Shown here one piece after another: positions 10,644 through 23,400 of a DNA stretch of 54,048 nucleotides. The notes below the pieces were generated by a model. The model was not told the DNA's origin and did no database searches. It saw nothing but the letters and a program-made list of their open reading frames with translations. The DNA is from Saccoglossus kowalevskii (Eukaryota; Hemichordata; Enteropneusta; Harrimaniidae). How positions within the stretch are numbered: position 1 is the stretch's first letter; every line of letters begins with the position of its first letter. Where the stretch lies: positions 295,480-349,527 of the forward strand of contig NW_003135833.1 in NCBI RefSeq assembly GCF_000003605.2. The letters are read 5' to 3'. The translations under genes and the position numbers were made by a program.

Positions 10644-12792
10644 GTCATTGAAAATGACACAGTCCCCGTTAAATTAAGTTCTCTTTGTGCTCGTCATATT
10701 AAAGCGAAGGGGTTGTCCCGAGCATGTCCTTGAAACTTGAGTTCCAAGTGGCGTATACAACAGATTGTTTATTTACATCAAAACATGTGTTCCGTGTAGT
10801 AGTAATATGGCCAAAAATAAAAACAGCCGTTATTCGGCCATCTTTGATCTGATTATGAAACACACTGATATGTATGATGTATGTGCTAAATATGAATGAA
10901 AATGGTACATAAATTGTGGAAATATAGTAGTAAGGCCAAAAAGTCAGATGGCTGTCAATCAGCCATCCTTGACCAGATTTTGAAACAAATTTTCATGGAC
11001 ATGCATCCTAATGTGTATAAAGTACATGTATGTGCCAAATTTGAATGAAAACTGACAGAGCACGTCCAAGATACAGCATAAAAAAAATAACAAGATGCCT
11101 GCCGGTCAACCATCTTTGATCCAATCGCGAAATAAATCGTATGGACAACGGAATCGGTCCACAGGATTCTGAACTCTGGACAGACTGGCGCACACACGGA
11201 CGGATGGACAGACAGATGGACGAACAGACTCAGGAACTCACAGATGGTCGGGGACATGTATCCTAACATGTATGATCTATGTACTAAATTTGAATGAAAA
11301 CTGACAAAGCACGTCCAAGATACAGCATAAAAAAAATAACAAGATGCCTGCCGGTCAACCATCTTTGATCCAATCGCGAAATAAATCGTATGGACAACGG
11401 AATCGGTCCACAGGATTCTGAACTCTGGACAGACTGGCGCACACACGGACAGACGGACAGACAGATGGACGAACAGACTCAGGAACTCACAGATGGTCGG
11501 GGACATGTATCCTAACATGTATGATCTATGTACTAAATTTGAATTAAAACTGACAAAGCATGTTCAAAATACGACATTTTCAAAAAACAAGATGGCTGCC
11601 AGTCGGCCATCTTTGATCCAATTGTGAAATAAATCATCATGGACATGTATCCTAACATGTATAATCTATGTACCAAGTTTGAATGAAAACTGACAAAGCA
11701 TTTCCAAAATACAACATTTTCAAAAAACAAGATGGCTGCCAGTCGGCCATTTTGAATCGAATTGCTAAACCACTGCATGTGCATATGTCTCACATAAGGT
11801 ACTAGGCACATGCAAAGAATGAACAGAATCGGTCCACAGGATTCTGAAATATAACTCTGGACAGACTGACGCACGCACGGACAGATGGTCGGATGGACGC
11901 ACAGACGGACAGACTCAGGAACTCACGGATGGTCGGGACATGTATCCTAACATGTATGATCTATGTACTAAATTTGAATGCAAACTGACAAAGCATGTGC
12001 AAAATAAAACATTTTCAAAAAACAAGATGACTGCCAGTCGGCCATCTTTGATCCAATTGTGAAATAAATCGTCATGGACATGTACCCTAACATGTATAAT
12101 CTATGTACCAAGTTTGAATGAAAACNNNNNNNNNNNNNNNNNNNNNNNNNNNNNNNNNNNNNNNNNNNNNNNNNNNNNNNNNNNNNNNNNNNNNNNNNNN
12201 NNNNNNNNNNNNNNNNNNNNNNNNNNNNNNNNNNNNNNNNNNNNNNNNNNNNNNNNNNNNNNNNNNNNNNNNNNNNNNNNNNNNNNGACAGACTGACGCA
12301 CGCACGGACAGATGGTCGGATGGACGCACAGACGGACAGACTCAGGAACTCACGGATGGTCGGGACATGTATCCTAACATGTATGATCTATGTACTAAAT
12401 TTGAATGCAAACTGACAAAGCATGTGCAAAATAAAACATTTTCAAAAAACAAGATGACTGCCAGTCGGCCATCTTTGATCCAATTGTGAAATAAATCGTC
12501 ATGGACATGTACCCTAACATGTATAATCTATGTACCAAGTTTGAATGAAAACTGACAAAGCATGTCCAAAATACAACATTTAAAAAAAAACAAGATGGCT
12601 GCCAGTCGGCCATTTTGAATCGGATCGCTAAACCACTGAATGTGCATATGTCCCACATAAAGTACTAGGCACATGCAAAGAATGAACGGAATCGGTCCAA
12701 GGGATTCTGAGATATGACTCCGCACGGACGCACAGATGGACGGAGACCGAATTATAAGTCCCCGTTTTCGGACTTCGTTCGAACGGGGACTA
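10644..12792. mobile_element. Non-autonomous AGTCCCCGTT element, copy 1
   Basis: The element shares its left end (gtcattgaaaatgacacagt, then the agtccccgtt core at 10661-10670) and right end (cttcgttcgaacggggact, ending 12791) with the copy at 38003-39210. AGTCCCCGTT at the left and AACGGGGACT at the right are perfect inverted repeats, and the right end also contains its own AGTCCCCGTT, forming a hairpin. The interior is built from repeated modules: an acaagatggctgccagtcgg module and a gacgga-rich module, with tandem duplications of 249 bp (11040-11510) and about 427 bp (around the gap). No transposase is visible. The minus-strand frames across it merely follow the repeats. No target-site duplication could be identified with confidence. 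Confidence 0.7.
12126..12286. other. Assembly gap (161 N)
   Basis: A run of N lies inside element copy 1, between two nearly identical blocks offset by about 427 bp (compare 11931 and 12358). The gap size and the number of repeat modules here are therefore uncertain. Confidence 0.98.
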
Positions 12793-12877
12793 AAAATATG
12801 CACCAATAGAAGGAGTGGACATCTTGGCATTTTCACTACCTAGCGACCATTACGGTGGAAACACAGGCCGAAAACAC

Positions 12878-13410
12878 TCAGAAAACGATAATTTGGGATA
12901 GTTGTTGAGACTCCCCTGAACAGTGTAACAAGATTACCTCTGTGTGTACAACATATATAAATTTGGTTGTTCACAATTACAAAGTTGACTGTGTACTGTT
13001 TTCTTGAATTTAGCTATTTTCACCAACTCTTCGACCGGTGTTCCACAGAGCCCATAGAAATACATGGTACAGTGGTGCGCGTCTTAGCAACGAGGAACAT
13101 ATTTTAGTGATTTAAATATTTTCAAAATATTTCAGTCATAAACCGAATTTTCTCTATTCTCAGGGGCAGAGCTTCGTCAGAGAATGTTCTATATTGCTAA
13201 GACGTGCACCACTGTACAATATATTCCTATGGGCTCTGCATGAGCTGATGTGGAACACCGATTGAGAAGCTGGTTAAAACAGCATAAACTAAACAATGAA
13301 ACAATCCTGAACAACCAGATTTATATTTGTTGCACATATTGGGGTAGTCATGTTTAAAATACACTATTCAGGAGAGTCTCAACAACTAGCTCAAAATATC
13401 GTTTCCTGAA
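12878..13410. mobile_element. About 530-bp foldback (palindromic) element
   Basis: The left arm from 12878 is matched by the inverted right arm ending near 13410. For example gttgttgagactcccctgaa (left) pairs with the complement of ttcaggagagtctcaacaac (right). The inner blocks gagcccatagaaatacatgg and gtgcgcgtcttagcaa also have inverted partners. The centre is near 13140. There is no coding capacity. It sits just downstream of the polyadenylation signal of the transporter gene and is followed by a run of 24 T. Confidence 0.85.
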
Positions 13411-13412
13411 AG

Positions 13413-13436
13413 TTTTTTTTTTTTTTTTTTTTTTTT
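13413..13436 (+). repeat. Poly-T run (24 T)
   Basis: Homopolymer tract immediately right of the foldback element. It is poly-A on the strand of the transporter gene. Confidence 0.95.
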
Positions 13437-13722
13437 ATTAGGTTGCCAGGTAGTGCCAGGTAGTCTACCCCTGAAAATCAGAATCATAGCTCAAATAGAA
13501 GTACATATTAACCAAACATTGCAAACTGGTGCTTTCAAATACAACTTCTTTTGACCAGTCAAGCACTAATAATAGAACAAATTTGGCATTCCACCAGTGT
13601 TTAGCTGACTTAATGTATAACTTAATTCTACTCCACAATATTCATAAGCCATGTACCCTCATTACAACAGGATTTCAAACATATAATAATAACATGTAAT
13701 CTTTTGTGACATCATTCATCAC

Positions 13723-13728
13723 TTTATT
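13723..13728 (-). terminator. Polyadenylation signal AATAAA of the SLCO gene
   Basis: TTTATT on the plus strand gives AATAAA on the minus strand, 273 bp past the stop codon. T/G-rich minus-strand sequence (GTGATGAATGATGT) follows. It is the first clear hexamer downstream of the stop, implying a 3' UTR of about 300 nt. Confidence 0.6.
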
Positions 13729-14000
13729 GAAAAGTACTGAAATTCTGATCAATGACATATCAGCCTTTAACTAAGCTTGCCTTTAACTAAGCTTAACTAC
13801 TAGCATAGTGGGTATTATTAACACTCAAACTATTTCATACCCCCTCATTTGTGCCAACTAAAACGCATATTCTGATTATCTGCTCATAACCTGTGAGAAA
13901 GACACAGCATTACTGAAGCTAATCATGATTTTTTTTATAAAAGCAGCAGCAGCAGGCTGCTTCATAATTAAGCGATAAACCATGGTATACCGATGCCACA

Positions 14001-14428
14001 TCAAACAGAGCTTTCAAAAGACATGGTTGATTGTGGCCTTGGAAGTGGGACATTGTCAGTACAGGCCTGGATGTATACTAATGGGAGAAGGTGATCGTTA
14101 TCAACACAGTCGTTGAGTTTTACTGGGTGTCCCACAGCAGCACCATTCTGGAATTCTTGCGATATATGTGACATACGTTGTCCTTCTTCTTCTTTAGTGG
14201 GTGCTTCTTTCTTGTTCATCCTGTTGTATTTTTTTTTACAGATGATAAAAGCCAGCGTCACAAATATCAGAGACAGGAACTTAAGTCCCAAACTCAGCCC
14301 AAGGTAGACAAAGCGAAATCTCTCCAAGTCATATTCCCAACATGAACCTTCATCACCGCATACCGTCTCCCATAGCATGCAGGTGTTGTCAATTACTTTA
14401 CCATAGTACATAGGCGCAGGAACATAAG
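14001..14428 (-). CDS. SLCO4A1: SLCO exon 8 (terminal coding exon)
   Basis: The acceptor is TTTTTCAG at 14429-14436. The exon encodes residues 599 (split) to 740 and the TGA stop at 14001-14003. It starts with the end of TM11 (YVPAPMYYGKVIDNTCMLW, a highly conserved OATP block). An extracellular CGDEGSCWEYD segment and TM12 (about 640-662) follow, then a KKK stop-transfer and a cytoplasmic tail of about 75 residues with an acidic stretch (KEEEGQ). The last four residues, ESSV, fit a class I PDZ ligand. Confidence 0.93.
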
Positions 14429-17400
14429 CTGAAAAACACAAACATTGTCATTTATAAATTAATTCGAAACTCCATACAGGTATTCAGTTAACATGTTACA
14501 CAGCTTTTTCTCATTCATCTCGGGTACCCATGGAGACTTTTATCAAGTGATGTGTTAATATTATACTTCATGTTCAAAATTATCATGCTCATCCAACATA
14601 ATTAAATGTTAAATAAACAAGCACCCTGTCAGCTGAGATAGCTACGCTGTAAGCAATGCACATTACAATTAAAGAACTGAAGATATCATTAGAAAATGAA
14701 CAATATGTATAGTATTAAAGCAATCAGACTTGCTGTTTTCAACAAGAATTCGAAAATATCTCTTTTCAACAAAAATGACAAAAATATTAAAATTAGAGAA
14801 TAGAAGACATCATCATGAAATGAACAAAATTACAAAAATATTCACCAAAATATGAGAATTAAAGATATCCTCACAAAATGAACAAATCTGAGAGATGTAC
14901 ACATGTAGTACCAGGGTACCTATATATGTAATATCAAAGCAATCAGACTTGCGGTTTTTAACAAGTCGAAAATACCACTTTTTACCAAAAAATATTCATC
15001 AAAATTAGAGAATTGAAGATATCATCACAAAATGAAGAAATCTGAGAGAGGACCACATGTAGTACCTATATATGTAATATCAAAGCAATTGGACTTACAG
15101 TTTTTAACAAGAAGTCGAAAATATCACTTTTTACCAAAAATGACAAAAATATTTATCAAAATTAGACAGCGAGGCTAAAAAGTGCAGAAAAGTTTGGGGA
15201 GAGAAAGTCCGGTGGTGAAAAGGTTAATGTATTCAAGCCATAAGTCACACTGACAAAACAACTAAAGTAGAAGTGAAACTAAAGCTCAGCAAATCATGAG
15301 TGTAAACAAGTACAGAACCAATTTGACTGCTATACTTACATAATGCCTTTATCAGTACAAATTGCATTCCAAGAGCTAATGGCTTCTCAGGTTCCGCAAC
15401 ACACCTAATAATAATAATACAGAAACAATTATTTTCTAATGGTCTTCTAATTCTTATTTTATTAAGATATCTATATCGGTCGATTCTAAAACTAATTAAA
15501 CCTGAAATAGATAAGCTCTTAGCGTTTAAAATTTTCAAAACACACGCACACAAAAATAGGTATTGTGGCATGTGAGAAAGATAATACATTCAGATCAATC
15601 TACTATGACAGAAAAATCATTATCTTTCACTTGCTTTTGGGTGTACCTTTTTAAACATAATTACTGTAAGGAGGGCTACAAACTTACAAAGACACTACAG
15701 GTACTGTAAAATGACTAATTTTCACTGGGTTTAAATTTTGCTAATTTACCATTTCAGGCATATTCAGTGGGTTTTATCATTTAGATAATATGTTCTATGC
15801 TAAATTTTAAATATTCACTGGGTTTTAATTTAGCGCATTTTCCAGTCAAAAAAATTAAAACCCAGTGAATAATTAACCCCTTTACAATAGTTATCAGCCT
15901 CTTTGTATGTTACCCTTAGTGTCTGAGTTGCTTTATTTTAAGGAAGTGAATACTGAGAATTTTGGGTGGTTTTTCTGCATCACAGATTGTGTGTTGTCAC
16001 AGCTAATGTATTTTACAAAACTCCTTTTGAATAGAAATGTAATGGACCAATGACCTGTAGAAATGGCACCTGATTTATGTATGTATCTTAGTAAACTATA
16101 TGTTGCATTCAACCAGAAATCATCTACTTATCTCACTTAGTAGAGTGACCATACATCCACACAGCTTGTCGATCTGGAAATTGTTGGTGCGAATCCAGCG
16201 TGTTGCTGCTCAAAAACAACCCATTTTTAAATAGCGAAGGGAAAGTTGCAACTCTCCACTTATGTGACAACAAAATTAGTCTGAAAAACGGTCCTTTCTC
16301 AGTAAACGGGCATTGTTGAGAACAAATAAACTACTAAACGGGACAAAGAAAGAGTACTTTCCAAGTAAATACTGAATGAGAACTGTCTAATATCATAGGT
16401 TAGTGGGACTGTTAGAACAATAGAGATGAGCAAAAAGGCTGTATTACTGGGTTTTAAATTAACTGATTTTCTAGTGAAACAATTTTAAGTTTTATACATG
16501 TTCACATGATTTTATTTCAACTATCAGCAAAAGTGTTTACAGTACTATTTCTATTCCAGTAGAGATTGCATTACAGTCACCTGAAATTTGATTTCACAAT
16601 CTGCATCTGTCAGATGCTTAAGAATTAAAAATACTATACTGTGTTTGCTCTATTTATAGAAGCACAAGTCTAAGAAATGAAGTCAGACAGATACAGAACC
16701 GAAAACTAAGACCTGGTTGCAAGAACAAAATTGAAGCTCTTGTAAATTTTCAACATTTTCATTCATTTGTCACTATTTTGTCAAGAAATTCCAGCCATAC
16801 ATACCATATAAAAGTAATATTTCTAAACATTTTTAGCCACATTTATTTTTGTTTGACCATTTGTTAATAAATTTACCCTTTGTCGAATGGGGAGCTCTGC
16901 ATTGCATCACCAATAGGTGCATCGCTTTTAATTTGTTTACTATAACTAAACGCTGCATATTTATTTGACCATTAAAAACAACTTATTTTGACCATAGACA
17001 AACAAAAAGAGTTGAGTTGTTTTTTTCACAACATTTTTCACATTTATATTAATTTTTTCTATAATTTCTTTATTAATTTTGGATAAAATGAACATAATTT
17101 CTTATTCAAAAGTTTTCTTTGGTGCACAAAGGGTTAATTCTCACCTTAATGTTGTCATGATAATTGGTATCTGTGTAATAGCTGTAATAACTACCACAGA
17201 TATCAAAACTGCCATAAACAATCCCAGTCCAGTGCTACAATCACGTTCACATCTACCATAAGTAGCATAGTTCGTTAAGGAATAATCCGATGGTGTAACT
17301 TCATTTACAAAGTATTCCGATATGCAAGCACAGTTGGTGAAGTTCTGAAAGTTGAATAAAAATTATAATTATTCATACTCTAATGGAAAATGTTAACATT

Positions 17401-20400
17401 TATATTTTTACATAAATTTAAAATGTAAACTGAGAACAGACTTCTCAGAGTAAAGTGAATCAAGTGAGTATTGGTCACCAAATCTGGGAGGAGAATAATG
17501 TACTGGAGGGGAGGGGATGTTACTCAACTGCTAGGTCTGAAGTCTAAATACTCGCAAGGTGTTCCATAAAATGTATTAATATCATTATGCTAATAACTAA
17601 ACTGAATGTCATAGCCTCAAATCATCACAGTAAACATACAACTTCACATTGCGACAGCCTGTAGTGGAAAATTAAATTATGTACACTTTGCAGATGATAC
17701 GCAATTACTAAATGTTTATTCAACATAAACACACAATTTTATTGAGTGACTGAAATGTCTCCTTCTCCAAACAAAGAAATGATGTTTTGTTTGCATGACT
17801 ATTTATCATTTATTTCCCTGGAAAATAAGCGAATACCCTGTATGATCAAATATCAAAACAGTGAAATTAAATACCAGTTAAAATAAATGCTTTTACAGTA
17901 ACCAAGTCATCATTATGACGATGCTATAAAAGCAAAATCAGTATATTAGTGAACAAAAAAAGACAGACATGCTCAACAAGAAGTGACAGAGATTATTCTA
18001 TTACTGTCATTTTTTTATAATTTGCAATAATAACTGACATTCACAATGCTACAGACTTAATACTCACATAGTATTCAGAATATTTGATTCATACACAATG
18101 TGCATTTGGTTTTTGTTCCAGCTTTGTGCTCTCTAAGCATCTAGTTGCACTAATCTCAAAAAACATCTTATTATTATAATATTTATATAATTTGTAGTTA
18201 GGTAAAATTTACATTTTCTAAAATGAAATAAGTCTAAAACATAAAATCAGGGTGCACAACATTTCACCTATACAGTTAGATACAATTTTTTTTTTCTAAA
18301 CGACTGACCTTCACCACAATCAACAAGCTGACCGAACTTGATTTTTGGGGATTCAATTTTGAATCATGATCCCTACAATATTACTGAGTAGTCTTGTTAG
18401 AGGACACACTGCATGTGTTCAACCATGTCTGGTTGATACCAGGAAACAACAGTAAATTACTATAGTGTCATTATAATAGAATACAGCCCTGTCATGTTGT
18501 CCCTACATGGACTATGGTTTCCATGGCAACACGTGTCTATATGTATAATATCAGTAGGAATTGAATTGCTGACATTTGATATGACACTGGGGTATCAAAT
18601 GTGAAAATTTAAAGACGGCTAAAAGCAGACAATGAGCACTTAGTAGCAATGCAAAGCTTGAGGCAACCATAGTGAAAGATGATGTGTAGCCATGGCAACA
18701 GAGTACATGTAGGAAGAGCATGTAAAATGTAAACTGAGAAAAATGATATGATAGAACTGAGTACAAGAAGATTTTAGTATCACAGACGCCATGGTGATAG
18801 AGAATGTAGATGTCACACAATCCCATGATGCCATGGTGATAGAAAATCTAGATATCACAACATCCCATGATACCATGGTGATAGAAAATCTAGATATCAC
18901 ACAATCCCATGATGCCATGGTGATAGAAAATCTAGATATCACACAATCCCATGATACCATGGTAATAGAAAATCTAGATGTCACACAATCTCATGATGCC
19001 ATGGTGATAGAAAATCTTAATATAACACAATCCCATGATGCCATGGTGATAGAAAATCTAGATATCACACAATCCAATGATGCCATGGTGATAGAAAATC
19101 TTAATATCACACAATCCCATGATGCCATGTGATAGAAAATCTAAATATCACACAATCCCATGATGCCATGATGATAGAAAATCTAGATATCACACAATCT
19201 CATGATGCCATGCTGATAGAAAATCTAGATATCACACAATCCCATGATGCCATGGTGATAGAAAATCTAGATATCACACAATCCCATGATGCCATGGTGA
19301 TAGAAAATCTAGATGTCACACAATCCCATGATGCCATGGTGATAGAAAATCTAGATGTCACACAATCCCATGATGCCATGTGATAGAAAATCTAGATATC
19401 ACACCATCCCATGATGCCATGGTGATAGTAAATCTAGATATAACACCATCCCATGATGCCATGGTGATAGAAAATCTAGATATCACACAATCCCATGATG
19501 CCATGGTGATAGAAAATCTAGATATCACACAATCCCATGATGCCATGTGATAGAAAATCTAAATATCACACAATCCCATGATGCCATAATGATAGAAAAT
19601 TTAGATATCACACAATCTCATGATGCCATGTGATAGAAAATCTAGATATCACACAATCCCATGATGCCATGTGATAAAAAATCTAAATATCACACAATCC
19701 CATGATGCCATGATGATAGAAAATCTAGATATCACACAATCCCATGAAGCCATGGTGATAGAAAATCTAGATATCACACCATCCCATGATGCCATGGTGA
19801 TAGAAAATCTAGATATCACACCATCCCATGATGATAGAAAATCTAGATATCACACAATCCAATGATGCCATGGTGATAGAAAATCTAGATATCACACAAT
19901 CCCATGATGCGATGGTGATAGAAAATCTAGATATCACACAATCCCATGGTGATAAAAAATCTAGATATCACACAATCCCATGATGCCATGGTGATAGAAA
20001 ATCTAGATATCACAACATCCCATGATACCATGGTGATAGAAAATCTAGATATCACACAATCCCATGATGCCATGGTGATAGAAAATCTAGATATCACAAC
20101 ATCCCATGATACCATGGTGATAGAAAATCTAGATATCACACCATCCCATGATGCCATGGTGATAGAAAATCTAGATATCACACAATCCAATGATGCCATG
20201 GTGATAGAAAATCTAGATATCACACAATCCCATGATACCATGGTAATAGAAAATCTAGATGTCACACAATCTCATGATGCCATGGTGATAGAAAATCTTA
20301 ATATCACACAATCCCATGATGCCATGGTGATAGAAAATCTAGATATCACACAATCCCATGATGCCATGGTGATAGAAAATCTTAATATCACACAATCCCA

Positions 20401-23400
20401 TGATGCCATGTGATAGAAAATCTAAATATCACACAATCCCATGATGCCATGATGATAGAAAATCTAGATATCACACAATCTCATGATGCCATGGTGATGG
20501 AAAATCTAGATATCACAACATCCCATGATGCCATGGTGATAATAAATCTAGATATAACACCATCCCATGATGCCATGGTGATAGAAAATCTAGATGTCAC
20601 ACAATCTCATGATGCCATGGTGATGGAAAATCTAGATATCACACCATCCCATGATGCCATGGTGATAGAAAATCTAGATATCACACAATCCAATGATGCC
20701 ATGGTGATAGAAAATCTAGATATCACACAATCCCATGATACCATGGTAATAGAAAATCTAGATGTCACACAATCTCATGATGCCATGGTGATAGAAAATC
20801 TTAATATCACACAATCCCATGATGCCATGGTGATAGAAAATCTAGATATCACACAATCCCATGATGCCATGGTGATAGAAAATCTAGATGTCACACAATC
20901 TCATGATGCCATGGTGATAGAAAATCTAGATATCACACAATCCCATGATGCCATGGTGATAGAAAATCTTAATATCACACAATCCCATGATGCCATGTGA
21001 TAGAAAATCTAAATATCACACAATCCCATGATGCCATGATGATAGAAAATCTAGATATCACACAATCTCATGATGCCATGGTGATAGAAAATCTAGATAT
21101 CACACCATCCCATGATGCCATGGTGATAATAAATCTAGATATAACACCATCCCATGATGCCATGGTGATAGAAAATCTAGATATCACACAATCCCATGAT
21201 GCCATGGTGATAGAAAATCTAGATGTCACACAATCCCATGATGCCATGTGATAGAAAATCTAGATATCACACCATCCCATGATGCCATGGTGATAGAAAA
21301 TCTAGATATCACACAATCCCATGATGCCATGTGATAGAAAATCTAAATATCACACAATCCCATGATGCCATAATGATAGAAAATTTAGATATCACACAAT
21401 CTCATGATGCCATGTGATAGAAAATCTAGATATCACACAATCCCATGATGCCATGTGATAGAAAATCTAAATATCACACAATCCCATGATGCCATGATGA
21501 TAGAAAATCTAGATATCACACAATCCCATGAAGCCATGGTGATAGAAAATCTAGATATCACACCATCCCATGATGCCATGGTGATAGAAAATCTAGATAT
21601 CACACCATCCCATGATGATAGAAAATCAAGATATCACACAATCCCATGATGCTATGGTGATAGAAAATCTAGATATCACACCATCCCATGAATCAAGATA
21701 TCATACTGCAATATAGGGGCAATATACTAAGGGAGTGATAGAAGGTGATATACTAAGATATAAGGTGACACACTAAGATAGAGGGAGATAAACTAAGCTA
21801 GAGAAAGATAAACTAACAGATGGCGATATACTAAGCTAGAGGGAGATTTACTGTAAGATAGAATGCGATATACTAAGATAGAGGGAGATAAACTAAGCTA
21901 GAGAAAGATAAACTAACAGAGGGCGATATACTAAGCTAGAGGGAGATTTACTGTAAGATAGAATGCGATATACTAAGATAGAGGGAGATAAACTAAGCTA
22001 GAGAAAGATATACTGACAGAGGCGATATACTAAGCTAGAGGAAGATATACTAAGCTAGAAAGAGATATACTAAGTTAAAGGGAGATATACTAAGATAGAG
22101 GGAAATATACTAGAAGATATAAGGTGATATACTAAGACAGAGGGGGATTAACTAAGCTAGAGAGAAATATACTAAGATAGAGGGAGATATACTATAAGAT
22201 ATAAGGCGATATACTAAGACAGAGGGAGATAAACTAAGCTAGAGAGAGATAAACTAAGATAGAGGGAAATATACTTAGCTAGAGAGAGATATACTAGAAC
22301 AGAGGGAGATATACTAAGATATAATAAGGTGATACACTAAGCTAGAGGGAGATATACTAAGATAGAAGGAGATATACTAAGATAGAGAGCGATATACTAA
22401 GTTAGAGGGAGATATATTAAGATACAAGGCAATATACTAAGCTAGAGGGAGATATACTAACCATTATTAAGCCTCCATCTTCACCGACCCCAATGACTGT
22501 TTGTTCGCATCCAGCGTGGCAAGGACTAAAGTATGTAATTCCATTGATACCACAGACTGGTTGATATGCATCAGATGTGCACCCGCACTGGAAGTTACAA
22601 CCAGAAGTCACGTTGTAGAATTCTGGTGCCTCCTGAATTTCAAATATGCTACAGAAAAAGAAGAACACAGTGTTTAACTTCAAATCTTTGAATATTAGAG
22701 ATTCTCAATATCTCTCCCATATTTTTTCCTCCTGATTTTTAACATTTTGCATTTTTTGTATATAATTTAAGTATAATTTCTTAATTATGGACCAACTGAA
22801 GTTAATTTCCTTTTGCTACAAGTTTTGATCAAAATGTTGACAAAAATATTGAAAAAAAAGTTTCTTGCTCAAAGGGTTCAAGATTCCATAAATTTCATTT
22901 GGCAGCATGACTTTCATACTTCAGGAGTCAACAAATTTAGTGCACCACAGTACTTTATGTTCATGTATCTAGCAGAAGGAGTTTTTTTTTAAATAGTACA
23001 GGTATGAAATTTGCTCCATACCATTTCCTGAAGCTGATTTAAAACGAATGCACAAGAGTTTTTTTTAAGCATAGGGCAAATTACTGTAACTGTTGTATCT
23101 TTACAAATAGTTCTATACTCCCTTTTATTTATTTTTTCAGAATATAGTTCCAGACACATTGTTGCATTATCTCAAGTTCAAAAACATCACAAAGAATTTG
23201 AATGGATCATGTGTAACTTTTTCCACATGGAGTCCCAATGTAATCCCCACATACAGTAATATCATGTTTATTTTAAAAAATAGGTTTGTACCCCTAATGA
23301 TCTTTCATCGCAAAGTATAAACAAATTCCAAAGACTTTTGTGAAACAGTATTGGACAACCATAAAATGACCATAATACAAGTATACAAAATTCAAAAGTT

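Larger units (their letters stand above)
15405..17144 (-). other. SLCO intron 6 (1740 bp)
   Basis: A phase-2 intron. It holds a TA-type miniature element (15712-15890), a possible related fragment near 16440-16545 and a tRNA-like sequence (16131-16200). The rest is AT-rich with nothing recognised. Confidence 0.85.
17345..22461 (-). other. SLCO intron 5 (5117 bp), largely satellite DNA
   Basis: A phase-0 intron. Nearest exon 6 it holds about 1.4 kb of AT-rich DNA with a TA-type fragment ending at 17900 and nothing else recognised. Then comes the 42-bp minisatellite (18786-21692) and the 20-bp satellite (21718-22460), which reaches the exon 5 donor. Confidence 0.9.

Noticed and set aside
10955-11518. 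187-codon minus-strand frame, and the similar frame at 38357-38875
   Set aside because: They coincide with duplicated modules of the AGTCCCCGTT element. The peptide repeats track the DNA repeats and match no domain I know.
12087-12489. Open frames running through the N region
   Set aside because: They are created by the assembly gap, so they carry no information.
17079-17261. Plus-strand 60-codon frame
   Set aside because: It is antisense to SLCO exon 6, which has clear family content and matching splice phases.
18791-21251. Long plus-strand open frames with a 14-residue repeat (VIENLDITQSHDA) as a repetitive protein gene
   Set aside because: Frame openness follows from a 42-bp unit. Both strands are open, frames end at one-base unit losses, no non-repetitive coding flank exists, and the array lies inside an SLCO intron.
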